A stretch of DNA of 64,000 nucleotides from PNON01 sp964387025 (GCA_964387025.1 CAYLUZ010000002.1:62001-126000), one strand, 5' to 3'. Counted from the first letter of the stretch, positions 35,174 to 44,967 are shown. Program-made: numbers and translations. The notes: generated by a model from the sequence alone, not told the origin.

Positions 35174-35577
35174 CACATGTAATCACCCGCCTTTGTTTAC
35201 GAGATGCAGGTTGTCAGACTGTCTGTCCGGTGGAATGCATTGTCCCCGGAAAACCAGAATCTGAATGGCCATTGTATTACATTGATCCAGACACCTGCAT
35301 CGATTGTGGTGCCTGTGTTCCGGAATGCCCTTACTCAGCTATCTTCCCTGAAGATGAAGTTCCAACAGCATTTAAAGCCAAGGGTGGAGAACGTATCGCC
35401 CAACCTGAAGGAACAGCCGGTTTCACAGAAGTATTTAATGGCAGTAATCATCATGGCGACGCTGTCGTACTTAAAGCAACCCGGACCCTAAAAGCTGGTG
35501 AAGTCCTTGATCTGACAAAGGATACACCTGTTAATGCAAAATACTTCAAGGATGGTCCTGGTTATAGCTCTATGTAA
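35170..35577 (+). CDS. Ferredoxin, bacterial 2[4Fe-4S] or 7Fe type
   Basis: 135 aa, ATG behind GGAGGAACAAA and coupled to the SOD stop (ATGA). Cluster ligands are in CLRDAGCQTVCPVECI (N-terminal, with the long first spacing seen in 7Fe ferredoxins) and in CIDCGACVPECPYSAI (a full [4Fe-4S] motif). The C-terminal ~65 residues are an extension without cysteines. It carries electrons at low potential; partner enzymes are not in the window. A strong terminator follows. Confidence 0.9.
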   Translation: MTHVITRLCLRDAGCQTVCPVECIVPGKPESEWPLYYIDPDTCIDCGACVPECPYSAIFPEDEVPTAFKAKGGERIAQPEGTAGFTEVFNGSNHHGDAVVLKATRTLKAGEVLDLTKDTPVNAKYFKDGPGYSSM

Positions 35578-35595
35578 TTTCATTCTGACATGATT

Positions 35596-35637
35596 AAAAA
35601 ATAACCAGGGCAATATAAATTGTCCTGGTTATTTTTT
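35596..35637. terminator. Bidirectional intrinsic terminator after the ferredoxin gene
   Basis: AAAAAATAACCAGG (from 35596) pairs with CCTGGTTATTTTTT, and four further inner pairs extend it after a G-T mismatch. It serves both the plus-strand ferredoxin and the minus-strand glucokinase gene. Confidence 0.9.
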
Positions 35638-35655
35638 ATGTAAATCGAATTCTAA

Positions 35656-36399
35656 TTAATCTGAAAGGTCTTCAGCTGCCAAAGCAGCTCCAACGATCCC
35701 GGCGTTATTTAGAAACTCAGCTGTAACGATTCTAGACCTGACGGATAAGAATTGTTGATACTTACCATACCGGCTGCTCACTCCTCCGCCCAGGATGATC
35801 AGGTCAGGGTTGATCAACGAATCTACCATTTTTAGATATTCATTCAGTCTCTTTCCCCAATCTTTCCATGAGAGTTTCTTTTGCTGCCTTACTCCTGCAG
35901 ATGCACGTTTCTCAGCATCTTTTCCCTTCATTTCCAGGTGGCCAAATTCTACATTTGGCATTAAATGGCCATCAACAAATATTGCAGAACCAATTCCTGT
36001 TCCCAGGGTGAGGACTAGAATGACACCCTTATTTATCCCTTTTCCAGCCCCAAAACGCATCTCAGCTATTCCAGCAGCATCTGCATCATTTAATGCTTTC
36101 ACAGGACAACCTGAAGCTTTACTAAAGATTTCTTCAATATTTGCTCCAATCCAGGATTTATGAATATTAGCTGCAGAATAACAAACCCCTTTTTTTACCA
36201 CTGTAGGAAAACCAACTCCAATTTTTCCGTGCCAATCAAAATGCTTAACCATATCTGCAACGGCTTTCTCCATTGCCTCTGGTTTTGCCGGAGTCGGAGT
36301 GTCGATTCGATACCGGTCTTTAATAAACTCCCCAGTTTCTGTTCTTACGATCGCTCCTTTAATACCTGAACCACCAACATCAATACCTAATATTTCCAT
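35656..36399 (-). CDS. ppgK: Polyphosphate glucokinase (ROK family)
   Basis: 247 aa, ATG behind AGGAGATTGGAATT. It phosphorylates glucose using polyphosphate or ATP. The phosphate loop LGIDVGGSGIKGAIV is at the N-terminus, VKALNDADAAGIAEM carries the catalytic Asp, and LTLGTGIGSAIFVDG and GHLEMKG follow. The final NPDLIILGGGVSSRYGKY is typical. The short length and the absence of the ROK zinc-finger cysteines favour the PpgK subgroup over ATP glucokinase or repressors. It feeds the adjacent glycogen and pentose phosphate genes with glucose-6-phosphate. Confidence 0.9.
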   Translation of the reverse strand: MEILGIDVGGSGIKGAIVRTETGEFIKDRYRIDTPTPAKPEAMEKAVADMVKHFDWHGKIGVGFPTVVKKGVCYSAANIHKSWIGANIEEIFSKASGCPVKALNDADAAGIAEMRFGAGKGINKGVILVLTLGTGIGSAIFVDGHLMPNVEFGHLEMKGKDAEKRASAGVRQQKKLSWKDWGKRLNEYLKMVDSLINPDLIILGGGVSSRYGKYQQFLSVRSRIVTAEFLNNAGIVGAALAAEDLSD

Positions 36400-36422
36400 A
36401 ATTCCAATCTCCTAATGATAAA

Positions 36423-37565
36423 TTATTGACATGCATTCTTCAAATGTTCCTCAAAAGTCGTTGAGAAACTGTGTTTTCCAGATAAATCGCAAGCTGCCCT
36501 GAAGTAATAATAATTCGTGCTAGCAGGAAAAGCAACCGAATTTAGAGCAGATAATCCCGGATTGCAAATTGGAGCAGGTGGAAGACCGGAATTCTGGTAG
36601 GTATTATATCTTGAGTCTATTTGTAGGTCGGTTAATGACAATGGGTTCTTCCACCAGGTTTTTGATCTTTGAATATAACCAATGGCGTATTGAACAGTTG
36701 GGTCGCTCTCCAATTTCATTCCTGCCGCCAACCGATTATAAAATACTGATGCGATAATTGGCCCTTCATCAGATAAAATGGCCTCTTTTTCAACCATTGA
36801 GGCCAAAATAACCGCCTGCTCTAGGCTTAGTCCATTTTTCTGGTATGCTTTTCGCATTTTTGGAGTTACAGCATAGTTAAATTCTTCCAATGTCATCGAA
36901 ATAAATCCACCAATTGACAGCTTTTTATCTACTTTATACTGCCCGGGAAGCAGCAGACCTTCCAATGATTTAAATCCATGTAAACCATCGGGGAGAGTTA
37001 TGTTACCATCTGGATGATGGACAACATTAATTAATTGTCCGGTTTGAAATGGGAATTGATAAATTTCCATAGCTCTGGCTATCTCTTCCACTCGCCATCC
37101 AGCCAGAATTGTAAAAGAAGTCAGGTCTCCCGTGGAAGAGTGTATCTTTTCAGCTATATCGATTGCATTGATGCTTGAGGAAATATAAAATTCACCACTA
37201 TTAATCAACCGGTCATATCCCTTATAGATCAAATAATCAACAAATGCGCTACTATCGGCAATATAACCTTCAGCCTCCAGACGATTTGCAATTTCTTGAG
37301 CTCTCTCCTGTGGTTGGATACCAAATAATGATTGATCAGATTTGGAATTTACCGGATTTAGGATGAGGTCCTTGTTCATAAATAGTTTAATACTAAGATT
37401 TATCTTCTTAATGGTATTTAGTGATGGGTCGGGTAATCCGAATTCGTTCTTCACTTCATTCAGGAAGATGATAGATGAGAGGTAAATAATTGCTGTAATA
37501 CAAACCAACAAAATCAAAGACAACAGCACCAGAAGCTGACTTTTTTTATGAAATCGTTTTGTCAT
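36423..37565 (-). CDS. mltG: Endolytic murein transglycosylase MltG
   Basis: 380 aa. One N-terminal membrane helix (~11-33) anchors it in the membrane, and the YceG domain lies outside. LSLEQAVILASMVEKEAILSDEGPIIASVFYNRL holds the catalytic Glu (~255). QSDPTVQYA-like ESDPTVQYAIG and YNTYQNSGLPPAPICNPG are strongly conserved. A LysM-like region at ~85-130 precedes it. It cuts nascent peptidoglycan and sets glycan length. Its presence implies some peptidoglycan. The start overlaps the stop of ruvX, the common mltG-ruvX pairing. Confidence 0.95.
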   Translation of the reverse strand: MTKRFHKKSQLLVLLSLILLVCITAIIYLSSIIFLNEVKNEFGLPDPSLNTIKKINLSIKLFMNKDLILNPVNSKSDQSLFGIQPQERAQEIANRLEAEGYIADSSAFVDYLIYKGYDRLINSGEFYISSSINAIDIAEKIHSSTGDLTSFTILAGWRVEEIARAMEIYQFPFQTGQLINVVHHPDGNITLPDGLHGFKSLEGLLLPGQYKVDKKLSIGGFISMTLEEFNYAVTPKMRKAYQKNGLSLEQAVILASMVEKEAILSDEGPIIASVFYNRLAAGMKLESDPTVQYAIGYIQRSKTWWKNPLSLTDLQIDSRYNTYQNSGLPPAPICNPGLSALNSVAFPASTNYYYFRAACDLSGKHSFSTTFEEHLKNACQ

Positions 37566-37993
37566 AACTTATATTCTCTTTGGTCTGATATCATATCCAA
37601 ATAACGTTGAAGTAAGATTGTCGCTGCAAGGTTATCCAGATGTCCACGGCGGTTTTTTCTATTTAAACCCATTAAAAGAGCTGCTTCCTTCGCTTCTTGG
37701 GTTGTTCCGGCTTCGTCATAATAGACTATTGGTATCTGAAACTTAGACTTTAGTCCCTCTCCGAATTTTACTCCCCTTCTACTGGATGTCGTAGCATGGC
37801 CATCTTCATCATAAGCTTGTCCGATAACAACCAGGCTAACTTCATTTTGACTAATAATATTATTTATTGATAAAAGATCATCCTCAAATGACTTGTGGAT
37901 AACGACTCCATACGAACTCGCGATGATCCGCGCAGGATCACTTAGTGCCAGACCAATTCTTTTTTCTCCAGGATCTATTGCAAGAATTCTCAT
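37562..37993 (-). CDS. ruvX: Holliday junction resolvase-like RuvX/YqgF
   Basis: 143 aa with the RNase H-like fold: ILAIDPGEKRIGLALSDP carries the first Asp, VVIGQAYDEDG and VYYDEAGTTQEA the next acidic positions and HLDNLAATILLQRYL the last. Members process the 5' end of pre-16S rRNA and may resolve junctions. It lies between the baseplate-J-like gene (2 bases away) and mltG (overlapping), so the three are transcribed together. Confidence 0.94.
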   Translation of the reverse strand: MRILAIDPGEKRIGLALSDPARIIASSYGVVIHKSFEDDLLSINNIISQNEVSLVVIGQAYDEDGHATTSSRRGVKFGEGLKSKFQIPIVYYDEAGTTQEAKEAALLMGLNRKNRRGHLDNLAATILLQRYLDMISDQREYKL

Positions 37994-37995
37994 TT

Positions 37996-39474
37996 CTATT
38001 CTTCTACCTTAATACTTATTCTAAAAGGAATCCTTGGAATGTCCTGAATCCATCCAGGATGGATAGTAATGACATCAGGGGCATTTTGATAGTATTGCTG
38101 CTCTAATACTTGTATGACTTCATTTTTTGGTCTTCCTGAAGATAATGCTTTAATTTCATCCAAATTAATTGTCATTTTAATTATTCTGGATGCAGTCAGG
38201 CTGACATTAATACTTCCATCAGGATTCACCTCTTCGACGTTAATATTGGTGATGGTAATTTCACTTGATGCATAATAATTTTCAGGAAGCAAGGCATCAA
38301 GATAAGGTTTAGAATATTCCGCAAATTTTTCCATTGGAATGATGATGCTCATGACCTTTGCTCTCAATGAGAGGCTTAATACTTCCGATGGCGTATCTCC
38401 CGTTGGAAAATAATCTTCAAGTAGAATTGTGGCTATTTTCAACGTGTCAGGTAAAAATACTTCATCCGGTGAGAGAGAATTTTGGATTTGCAATTTTGCG
38501 CGATTTTTAAGTTCCCCTATGCAAAGTTGACGAAGATTATTCCGATCCGTTAGAGATGGGTACGATTTTCCGATATCAGATCCGCCAAAAATCGCTTCAG
38601 AGTTCCTTGCAGCCAGGCGTAGACCGAATGGTCCCAGGATAGCAGTTATTTCGCCAATTTCCGCGTTACCTGCCCCACCTGCTTCCACAGATTCGACCTG
38701 TAAACTCAATTTACTACCAGGTCCTGCTTGAATTTCCCCTGTTTCAATCGTGGTATATTCCTTTTTCTCATCCACTGAAGAACGCAGGGTCAAGCCTAAT
38801 GGAATTGAGATTGTATCGCTCGTTAAATTATCAAAATCGATTTTCCCCTTGGCTTTTCCTGATGGAACATTTATCATACCGGTAGCTTTAGTTGTCTGAA
38901 ATACTTCCACTTCAGTAATAGTAGGTGTCACAACCATTGGATTGGTTGCAAGTGGTAGATTTGTACTATTAATTTGTAAAGGTATTTGGATGGTTAGGTT
39001 TCTGACTGGAACCTTTATCTTTATTTCAGCTGAAGGAATAAAGAGTACGGCCAGGATAATAAGTGATACGATTCCTATTACCAGGCTTGCTTTTCTTGTC
39101 AATGGCAAGACTTGACTTTCCTTTATTCCAGTCTTTTGAAACGATGAACGATTATTTTTGGCCCGCCATACATTCTCTATAGATATATGATTAGCTCCCC
39201 ATGGGAATCGCTGCGCGGAATCTAAATCATAAAAATGGTTGATTCCCACTTCTTTTAGTATGGAAGCCGCGGTGGAATTTTGAGTGACCACCCCACTTTC
39301 TTTCCCCTTTTGTTTTAATAACCGTTGAATAATAATTGCCTGTTTTTTATTCTGGAAAATTGATGATCCGGTTTGGTCGATTAATAAGACAGATCCGGCT
39401 TTCGAATGTATCAACTTTTCTTTTATGGAAAAGAGATTGTCAAATGCCTCAATTTGAATTAAATGGAGCTTCAT
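37996..39474 (-). CDS. Baseplate J/gp47-like, single-pass membrane protein
   Basis: 492 aa. A cytoplasmic part of ~125 residues is followed by one membrane helix (ASLVIGIVSLIILAVLFIP, about 131-149) and a ~340-residue external part rich in beta strands. The outer part has TKATGMINVPSGKAKGKIDFDN and VESVEAGGAGNAEIGEITAI, which resemble baseplate J-like folds annotated in Chloroflexota. No phage genes surround it, so it is more likely an envelope component than a tail part. It shares an operon with ruvX and mltG, which hints at cell-wall work. Function unknown. Confidence 0.65.
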   Translation of the reverse strand: MKLHLIQIEAFDNLFSIKEKLIHSKAGSVLLIDQTGSSIFQNKKQAIIIQRLLKQKGKESGVVTQNSTAASILKEVGINHFYDLDSAQRFPWGANHISIENVWRAKNNRSSFQKTGIKESQVLPLTRKASLVIGIVSLIILAVLFIPSAEIKIKVPVRNLTIQIPLQINSTNLPLATNPMVVTPTITEVEVFQTTKATGMINVPSGKAKGKIDFDNLTSDTISIPLGLTLRSSVDEKKEYTTIETGEIQAGPGSKLSLQVESVEAGGAGNAEIGEITAILGPFGLRLAARNSEAIFGGSDIGKSYPSLTDRNNLRQLCIGELKNRAKLQIQNSLSPDEVFLPDTLKIATILLEDYFPTGDTPSEVLSLSLRAKVMSIIIPMEKFAEYSKPYLDALLPENYYASSEITITNINVEEVNPDGSINVSLTASRIIKMTINLDEIKALSSGRPKNEVIQVLEQQYYQNAPDVITIHPGWIQDIPRIPFRISIKVEE

Positions 39475-39593
39475 AATAATAATAATTATACTTGAATGAG
39501 CTATTTATCCCCTTCTCCCAGTTCAAGTAATAATTCTGATTTCCAAAAATGCTTATTGAGATCCTGGCTAGTTTCATTATTAAGCTCTAGCAA

Positions 39594-42365
39594 TTAAATA
39601 ATGTCATTAATTAATCGTGATAGAGAACCCTTTTTAACATGAATTCTTATGATCCTACGACCTCTCGCTATGAGAGATTCATAATCACCAAGGGCTTGTG
39701 CCCGTTCGAGAACACCGAATTTGAGATCATCATATTTCAAATCGATATTCGGATCTCTGGTAAATTGAATGAACAATCCATTACTGGCTCCTCCCTTATG
39801 GATTTGTCCGGTTGAATGTAAAAACCGTGGGCCAAAACCTCTCGTTGTAGCAAAACTGGTTTTTAGTTGAATGTATTTTCGCAGTCTATTCAATGCATTA
39901 ACATTTTGTTTCTCAGAAGGTAAATATGCATTTAATGCGACGTAATCGCCTTTTTGTCCTGAGGCGATAAACGTAACTACTAATTCCCTTATGGATTTAA
40001 GTTCGGAAAATTTATATGTTTCAGCAGCATAGACTTTGACATTCTCATCCTCCCAAACTACAGGTGGTTCGAGCAATTTACCCTTATATTTAAAATCATC
40101 TATTTTGTTTTTTGTTCGGTTCTTATTATCTTGAACATCCGGTTGGTCAAACGCATTTACCCGTAACACCGAGCACGCAACCGCAATCGCAAATTCCCAT
40201 CTGAAAAATTCTTGAAATAAGTCCTCTTTTTGGTTCAATGTGAATACAATTACAGGTTGCTTTGTTCGTAATAGCTTTTGTATCTGTTTGTCAAATGATC
40301 CATTTAACCTCAAATAAACAGTTACCCGATCATTTCCCGAGTATTTTGCTGGAAGTGAAAAATCCTCCACGACCGGTAGAATTCCCAACCCGGATTTCCC
40401 GCTGCTTTCAGCAATGAGTTGTTCAAGCCAATTGCCAAATGGACGAATCTCTGAGTCAGTTAGTATGCTTACCTTGTCTCGCCCAGAAATCGCTGCCTGT
40501 CCCATGATCGCGCCCAGAACGAGTCCAGGATTCCTTCCGATCGGATCGGAGATTTTGCACTGAGTAGAAATTTCAGCCGACTTATTCAATAGATCATCCA
40601 AATTTACTCCAAGTAATCCTGCTGGAACTAGTCCAAAAGCTGTCAAAACTGAATACCTTCCACCGACATCCGGATCTGCAAGGAAAATCTTTCGAAAATT
40701 CCTGGATAAGGCAGTCTGTTCCAGCGGAGATCCCGGATCAGTTATTGCAATAAAGTGGTTGCCAATATTATGGCTAAATTCCTTTTTACATCTCTCCCAG
40801 AAATATTCCAAAAGTGCGGATACTTCACTTGTTCCACCTGATTTTGAAGAAACAATAAAAAGACTTGAACCAAGTTGAATATTTTTTGACAATGATCTTA
40901 TTTGATCCGGATCTGTAGAATCGATAATTGTCATTTCTAGTCCGGTTTTTGAGCCGTATACTAATTGAAATACTTCTGGAGCAAGAGAAGATCCTCCCAT
41001 CCCCAAAAGAAATATATGCTTAATACCAGAAGATAAAATTTCCTCCCGGAATTTCCCAATATCTGTAACAAGCTTTTTGGAGCTTGTAGGAAGATCCAGC
41101 CAACCCAGTCTATGTTTTATTTCATAAGCTGCATTTGGATCATCGGTCCAAATTGATGCATCGTGTTCATGAATCCGCTCGACAACATGATTTGATCCAA
41201 GGAGTTCAACCCGAAGTTTCACTTCTTCCCGAAGGCTACCGAGGTTGGATTGAAATTGTTTGCGTTTCGTCTCAATCCCTTCAATCAATTCATTGTATGA
41301 ATCTGAAAAGATCTTTACCCCTTCGTTTTCCAATTCATTACCCACTAATTCAAGGGAGATACCTATCGTATCCAAATCCTTTACTATTTTATGCGCTTCT
41401 GACACATCTGTTGTGATCGTGATTTCAATATTGCCATGGTCAAGTACTTTTATAAGAGTGGCAGGCGGCACAGTATTAACTGTTGCTTTTCCAATTAACT
41501 CATCAACATATAGGACATCACTATATGCCGAATTTTTCGTACCTGTGCTTGCCCATAATGGTCGTTGCACCTGTGCGCCAGAACTCTTGAGCAATTCATA
41601 TCGGGCAGAAGAGAATTCCTTGGAAAATACTTCATAGGCTATTCTGGCATTTGCAATAGCTGCCTTACCCATGAAACCGGCTAGCGTTTTTGCTTCTGAA
41701 GGGCGTGTTGAAGACATTTCTTGAAGCCTTTGATCAACTTTAGTATCCACTCTCGATACGAAGAAGGAGGCAACTGAAGCAATATGATATATTGGATTTC
41801 CATCTTTAATGCGTTTTTCCAAACCCGTGAAAAACGCATCAATTACTTTTTGGTAACGTGAAATTGAAAATATCAAAGTTACATTGACATTGATTCCATC
41901 TCTGATCAATTGTTGTATGGTATCCAGTCCTTCAATTGTGGCAGGAATTTTTACCATAATGTTCGGACGATTGTATGATTTCCATATCATCCTGGCTTCT
42001 TCAATCATTTTTTGCGAATCATGAGCTATAAGAGGGTTTACTTCTATACTTACATACCCATCTTTCATTTTAGATTGCTGATATAAAGATAAAAAAACAT
42101 CGGCAGCTTTTTGAATGTCTTCCTTGGTTAATTGATCATAGATGCTGATCGAGCTGCAACCTGCGAGTGCCATTGGTAAAATTGCATCATCATAATCTGC
42201 CGTTCGGCTGATAGCTTGATTAAAAATGCTGGGGTTGGAGGTAACACCATAGACCTGGCCATCAGCGACCATATTGCCCAATGTTCCATTAGTTATTGTG
42301 CTGCGTTGAATATTGTCATACCAAATGGATTGCCCCAACGAAAATAATTGTTGACTTTTATTCAT
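39594..42365 (-). CDS. Bifunctional transaldolase / glucose-6-phosphate isomerase
   Basis: 923 aa, a fusion of two sugar-phosphate enzymes. Residues ~1-370 are transaldolase: SLGQSIWYDNI, GVTSNPSIFNQAI, and NIMVKIPATIEGL with the Schiff-base Lys (~139), then STGTKNSAYSDVLYVDELIG. Residues ~385-923 are the isomerase: FLLGMGGSSLAPEVF, IVSSKSGGTSEV (~503), DPDVGGRYSVLTAFGL and the C-terminal KTSFATTRGFGPRFLHSTGQIHKGG. The fusion occurs in Chloroflexota and some other phyla. It joins the non-oxidative pentose phosphate path with glycolysis and lies with rpiB and tkt. Confidence 0.95.
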   Translation of the reverse strand: MNKSQQLFSLGQSIWYDNIQRSTITNGTLGNMVADGQVYGVTSNPSIFNQAISRTADYDDAILPMALAGCSSISIYDQLTKEDIQKAADVFLSLYQQSKMKDGYVSIEVNPLIAHDSQKMIEEARMIWKSYNRPNIMVKIPATIEGLDTIQQLIRDGINVNVTLIFSISRYQKVIDAFFTGLEKRIKDGNPIYHIASVASFFVSRVDTKVDQRLQEMSSTRPSEAKTLAGFMGKAAIANARIAYEVFSKEFSSARYELLKSSGAQVQRPLWASTGTKNSAYSDVLYVDELIGKATVNTVPPATLIKVLDHGNIEITITTDVSEAHKIVKDLDTIGISLELVGNELENEGVKIFSDSYNELIEGIETKRKQFQSNLGSLREEVKLRVELLGSNHVVERIHEHDASIWTDDPNAAYEIKHRLGWLDLPTSSKKLVTDIGKFREEILSSGIKHIFLLGMGGSSLAPEVFQLVYGSKTGLEMTIIDSTDPDQIRSLSKNIQLGSSLFIVSSKSGGTSEVSALLEYFWERCKKEFSHNIGNHFIAITDPGSPLEQTALSRNFRKIFLADPDVGGRYSVLTAFGLVPAGLLGVNLDDLLNKSAEISTQCKISDPIGRNPGLVLGAIMGQAAISGRDKVSILTDSEIRPFGNWLEQLIAESSGKSGLGILPVVEDFSLPAKYSGNDRVTVYLRLNGSFDKQIQKLLRTKQPVIVFTLNQKEDLFQEFFRWEFAIAVACSVLRVNAFDQPDVQDNKNRTKNKIDDFKYKGKLLEPPVVWEDENVKVYAAETYKFSELKSIRELVVTFIASGQKGDYVALNAYLPSEKQNVNALNRLRKYIQLKTSFATTRGFGPRFLHSTGQIHKGGASNGLFIQFTRDPNIDLKYDDLKFGVLERAQALGDYESLIARGRRIIRIHVKKGSLSRLINDII

Positions 42366-42375
42366 ATTTACTCAC

Positions 42376-42822
42376 TTAATATTTTGATTCTATGGATTTA
42401 ATTTTGTTTACTCTTCTAATATAATTATCACCTTCGATAAATCTGGCAAATAGGAATGCTTTCACTATATCCTTAGCTAGTTCAGAGCCTATTATCCTTC
42501 CCCCCATACAAAGTACATTCATACCATCATGTTCCACACCCTGATGCGCAGAAAAGGTATCATGACACACAGAAGCATAAATTCCGGAAATCTTGTTGGC
42601 TGCTATACATACACCAACACCCGATCCGCATAATAAAATACCTCGATCTGCAGACCCGGAAATGATCGCCTCTCCCACTTTCTGTGCGTAATCAGGATAA
42701 TCGGCTTTCACTTCCTCATATATACCTAAATCTAATACCTCATGACCACAAGATCTAACTGTTTCCACAACAACATTTTTTAATGAGAAGCCAGCATGGT
42801 CTGTTCCTATCGCTACGCGCAT
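42376..42822 (-). CDS. rpiB: Ribose-5-phosphate isomerase B
   Basis: 148 aa from ATG 42822, where the family start MRVAIGTDHAGFSLK fits. A TTG 21 bases upstream lies inside tkt. It interconverts ribulose- and ribose-5-phosphate. The RpiB/LacAB features GTDHAGF, DLGIYEEVKADYPDYA, GILLCGSGVGVCIAANK with the active Cys and HDTFSAHQGVEHDGMNVLCMGGRIIG are complete. It lies four bases after tkt and ten before tal-pgi, so all three are one operon. Confidence 0.95.
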   Translation of the reverse strand: MRVAIGTDHAGFSLKNVVVETVRSCGHEVLDLGIYEEVKADYPDYAQKVGEAIISGSADRGILLCGSGVGVCIAANKISGIYASVCHDTFSAHQGVEHDGMNVLCMGGRIIGSELAKDIVKAFLFARFIEGDNYIRRVNKIKSIESKY

Positions 42823-42826
42823 ATTT

Positions 42827-44842
42827 TCACCGTAATCCTTCAAGCAGCTTCTCCGACTTGATTAGGATATTTTCAACTGTAAATCCGTAATTGGTGAATA
42901 TTTCTGTGGCGGGTGCTGAAGCGCCATATCCTTCTATCGTAATTGTATCGCCTTCATCTCCAACCCATTCACGCCAGCCTTGAGCTGATCCAGCTTCTAC
43001 AGCTAACCTTGCACTTAATCCTTTTGGCAATACTGCTTCCCGATATTCAGGGGACTGCTTTCGGAATAACTCCCAACTCGGGAATGAAATTAATCGAACG
43101 TTTATTCCTTTTTGAGTAAGTTTTTCCCCTGCTTCAAGAATTAATGAAACCTCTGACCCTGTCGCCATTAAGATAATATCCGGTCTCTTGGTACCCAGAT
43201 CGCATAAAATATATGCTCCTTTTTCGAGTCCTGCGGCTGGTGAATAGATCTGTCTGTTCAATGTAGGCACAGCTTGCCTGGATAGGATTATCGCACATGC
43301 ACTTTGAGGATTAGAAATGGCATATTTCCAGGTTGCGACGACTTCATTTGCATCGGCAGGTCGAATAACTGTCAGATTTGGAATAGCTCTTAAAGATGCC
43401 AAATGTTCTATAGGTTGGTGTGTAGGTCCATCTTCCCCCAGTCCGATTGAATCATGTGTATAGATCCAAATAGATGAAAGATGTGACAAGGCAGATAATC
43501 TTACAGCTGGCCGCATATAGTCCGAAAAGACAAGGAAAGTTGCCCCGAATGGACGAACTCCTCCATGATAAGCTAAACCATTAACAATGGATCCCATTCC
43601 ATTTTCACGTACACCAAAATGAAAGTTTCTTCCAATGGGGCTGCCAGATTGGAAGTCAGGTGATTCTTTAATCTGGGTATTCGTCGATGGTGCCAAATCT
43701 GCAGATCCACCAATCAGCTCAGGGACTCTCTTAGCGAGTGCATTGATCACCTGACCCGACGAAGCTCTGGTTGCCATTCCTTTTTTATCTTCTGGAAAAA
43801 CTGGTAAGTCTGATTGCCAATTATCCAATAATCTTCCTGTGATCCATCGGTTGAATTCTTCCCAGGATTCATGATACCTGTTCTTATATTCCAGCAACTG
43901 TTTGTTCCATTCGGATTCTGCCTGTTTACCTGTATCTATTGCTTTTCGGTACAAGGTGAGGGTGTCTTCAGGTATATAGAATCTAGGCTCGATCGGCCAA
44001 TCTGCATTCTTTTTAGCCAGATCAAGTTCTTCGTTTCCCGGTGGTTCTCCATGCGCTTTTGCCGTATCCTGGCGGGTTGGTAAACCAAATCCGATATGTG
44101 TTCGGCAAATAATCAAACTCGGCCGTGGATCTTCCTTGGCTTTAACTATCGCATTATCTATTGAGTCGATGTCATTTCCATCTTCAACATGTAAAACATG
44201 CCAACCATAAGCAGCAAACCTTGATGCACGGTTTTCTGTAAAAGCAAGATCTGTTGATCCTTCTATCGTTATCCGATTATCATCATATAAGTATATTAAT
44301 TTTCCAAGTTTAAGATGGCCTGCCAGAGAAGCTGCTTCAGATGAAACACCTTCCATGAGATCGCCATCTGTCACTATTGCATATACGAAGTGATCGATTA
44401 TTTTACTGTCCGGTCGGTTAAAAATCTCTGCAAGGTGAGCCTCAGCAATTGCCATCCCCACACCATTTGCGAAACCCTGCCCAAGTGGTCCAGTAGTAGT
44501 TTCTACACCAGGAGTTAGTCCATATTCCGGGTGTCCCGGTGTGAGAGAATTCCATTGCCTGAAACGCTTAAGTTCTTCAAGTGAGAGATCATATCCGGTC
44601 AAGTGTAATAATGCGTACAGAAGCATGGAACCGTGTCCACCAGAAAGGATGAAACGGTCCCGGTCAAACCACTTTGGATTAGTTGGATTATGTTTTAGGT
44701 GCCTGGTCCAAATGGTATAAGCCATAACAGCTGCTCCCATTGGTAAACCCGGGTGCCCTGAATTTGCCTGTTGAACACCATCCACCGCCAGGAATCGGAG
44801 TGTATAGATTGCTTTATTGTGAATTTCCCGCTCATTTAGCAT
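42827..44842 (-). CDS. tkt: Transketolase
   Basis: 671 aa from ATG 44842, preferred because GAGGT lies six bases upstream. An ATG 39 bases earlier has no ribosome site. Thiamine-diphosphate enzyme moving two-carbon units between sugar phosphates. It shows SGHPGLPMGAA, ILSGGHGSMLLYALLHL, TGPLGQGFANGVGMA, the ThDP motif DGDLMEGVSSEAASLAGHLKLGKLIYLYDDN, and the pyrimidine-domain RENGMGSIVNG and SIGLGEDGPTHQPIE. Normal length. First gene of the tkt-rpiB-tal/pgi set. Confidence 0.97.
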   Translation of the reverse strand: MLNEREIHNKAIYTLRFLAVDGVQQANSGHPGLPMGAAVMAYTIWTRHLKHNPTNPKWFDRDRFILSGGHGSMLLYALLHLTGYDLSLEELKRFRQWNSLTPGHPEYGLTPGVETTTGPLGQGFANGVGMAIAEAHLAEIFNRPDSKIIDHFVYAIVTDGDLMEGVSSEAASLAGHLKLGKLIYLYDDNRITIEGSTDLAFTENRASRFAAYGWHVLHVEDGNDIDSIDNAIVKAKEDPRPSLIICRTHIGFGLPTRQDTAKAHGEPPGNEELDLAKKNADWPIEPRFYIPEDTLTLYRKAIDTGKQAESEWNKQLLEYKNRYHESWEEFNRWITGRLLDNWQSDLPVFPEDKKGMATRASSGQVINALAKRVPELIGGSADLAPSTNTQIKESPDFQSGSPIGRNFHFGVRENGMGSIVNGLAYHGGVRPFGATFLVFSDYMRPAVRLSALSHLSSIWIYTHDSIGLGEDGPTHQPIEHLASLRAIPNLTVIRPADANEVVATWKYAISNPQSACAIILSRQAVPTLNRQIYSPAAGLEKGAYILCDLGTKRPDIILMATGSEVSLILEAGEKLTQKGINVRLISFPSWELFRKQSPEYREAVLPKGLSARLAVEAGSAQGWREWVGDEGDTITIEGYGASAPATEIFTNYGFTVENILIKSEKLLEGLR

Positions 44843-44938
44843 AATGACCTCGATAATTTCGATTTTATTTAATTTTACCATGCTATAAAATCAAAAGACC
44901 ACCTGGAGATATTAAAATATATTATTTCGAAAAATAAA

Positions 44939-44956
44939 ATGAGCCTTTCGGCTCAT
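44939..44956 (-). terminator. Intrinsic terminator after the HMA-domain gene
   Basis: ATGAGCC / GGCTCAT stem with a four-base loop. On the minus strand it is followed by TTTATTTTT. It lies 12 bases after the HMA stop codon and would shield tkt from read-through. Confidence 0.85.
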
Positions 44957-44967
44957 GTTCTAAAAAA

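Noticed and set aside
37996..39474. Prophage tail region suggested by the baseplate-J-like protein
   Set aside because: It sits between housekeeping genes with no other phage gene and has its own membrane helix.
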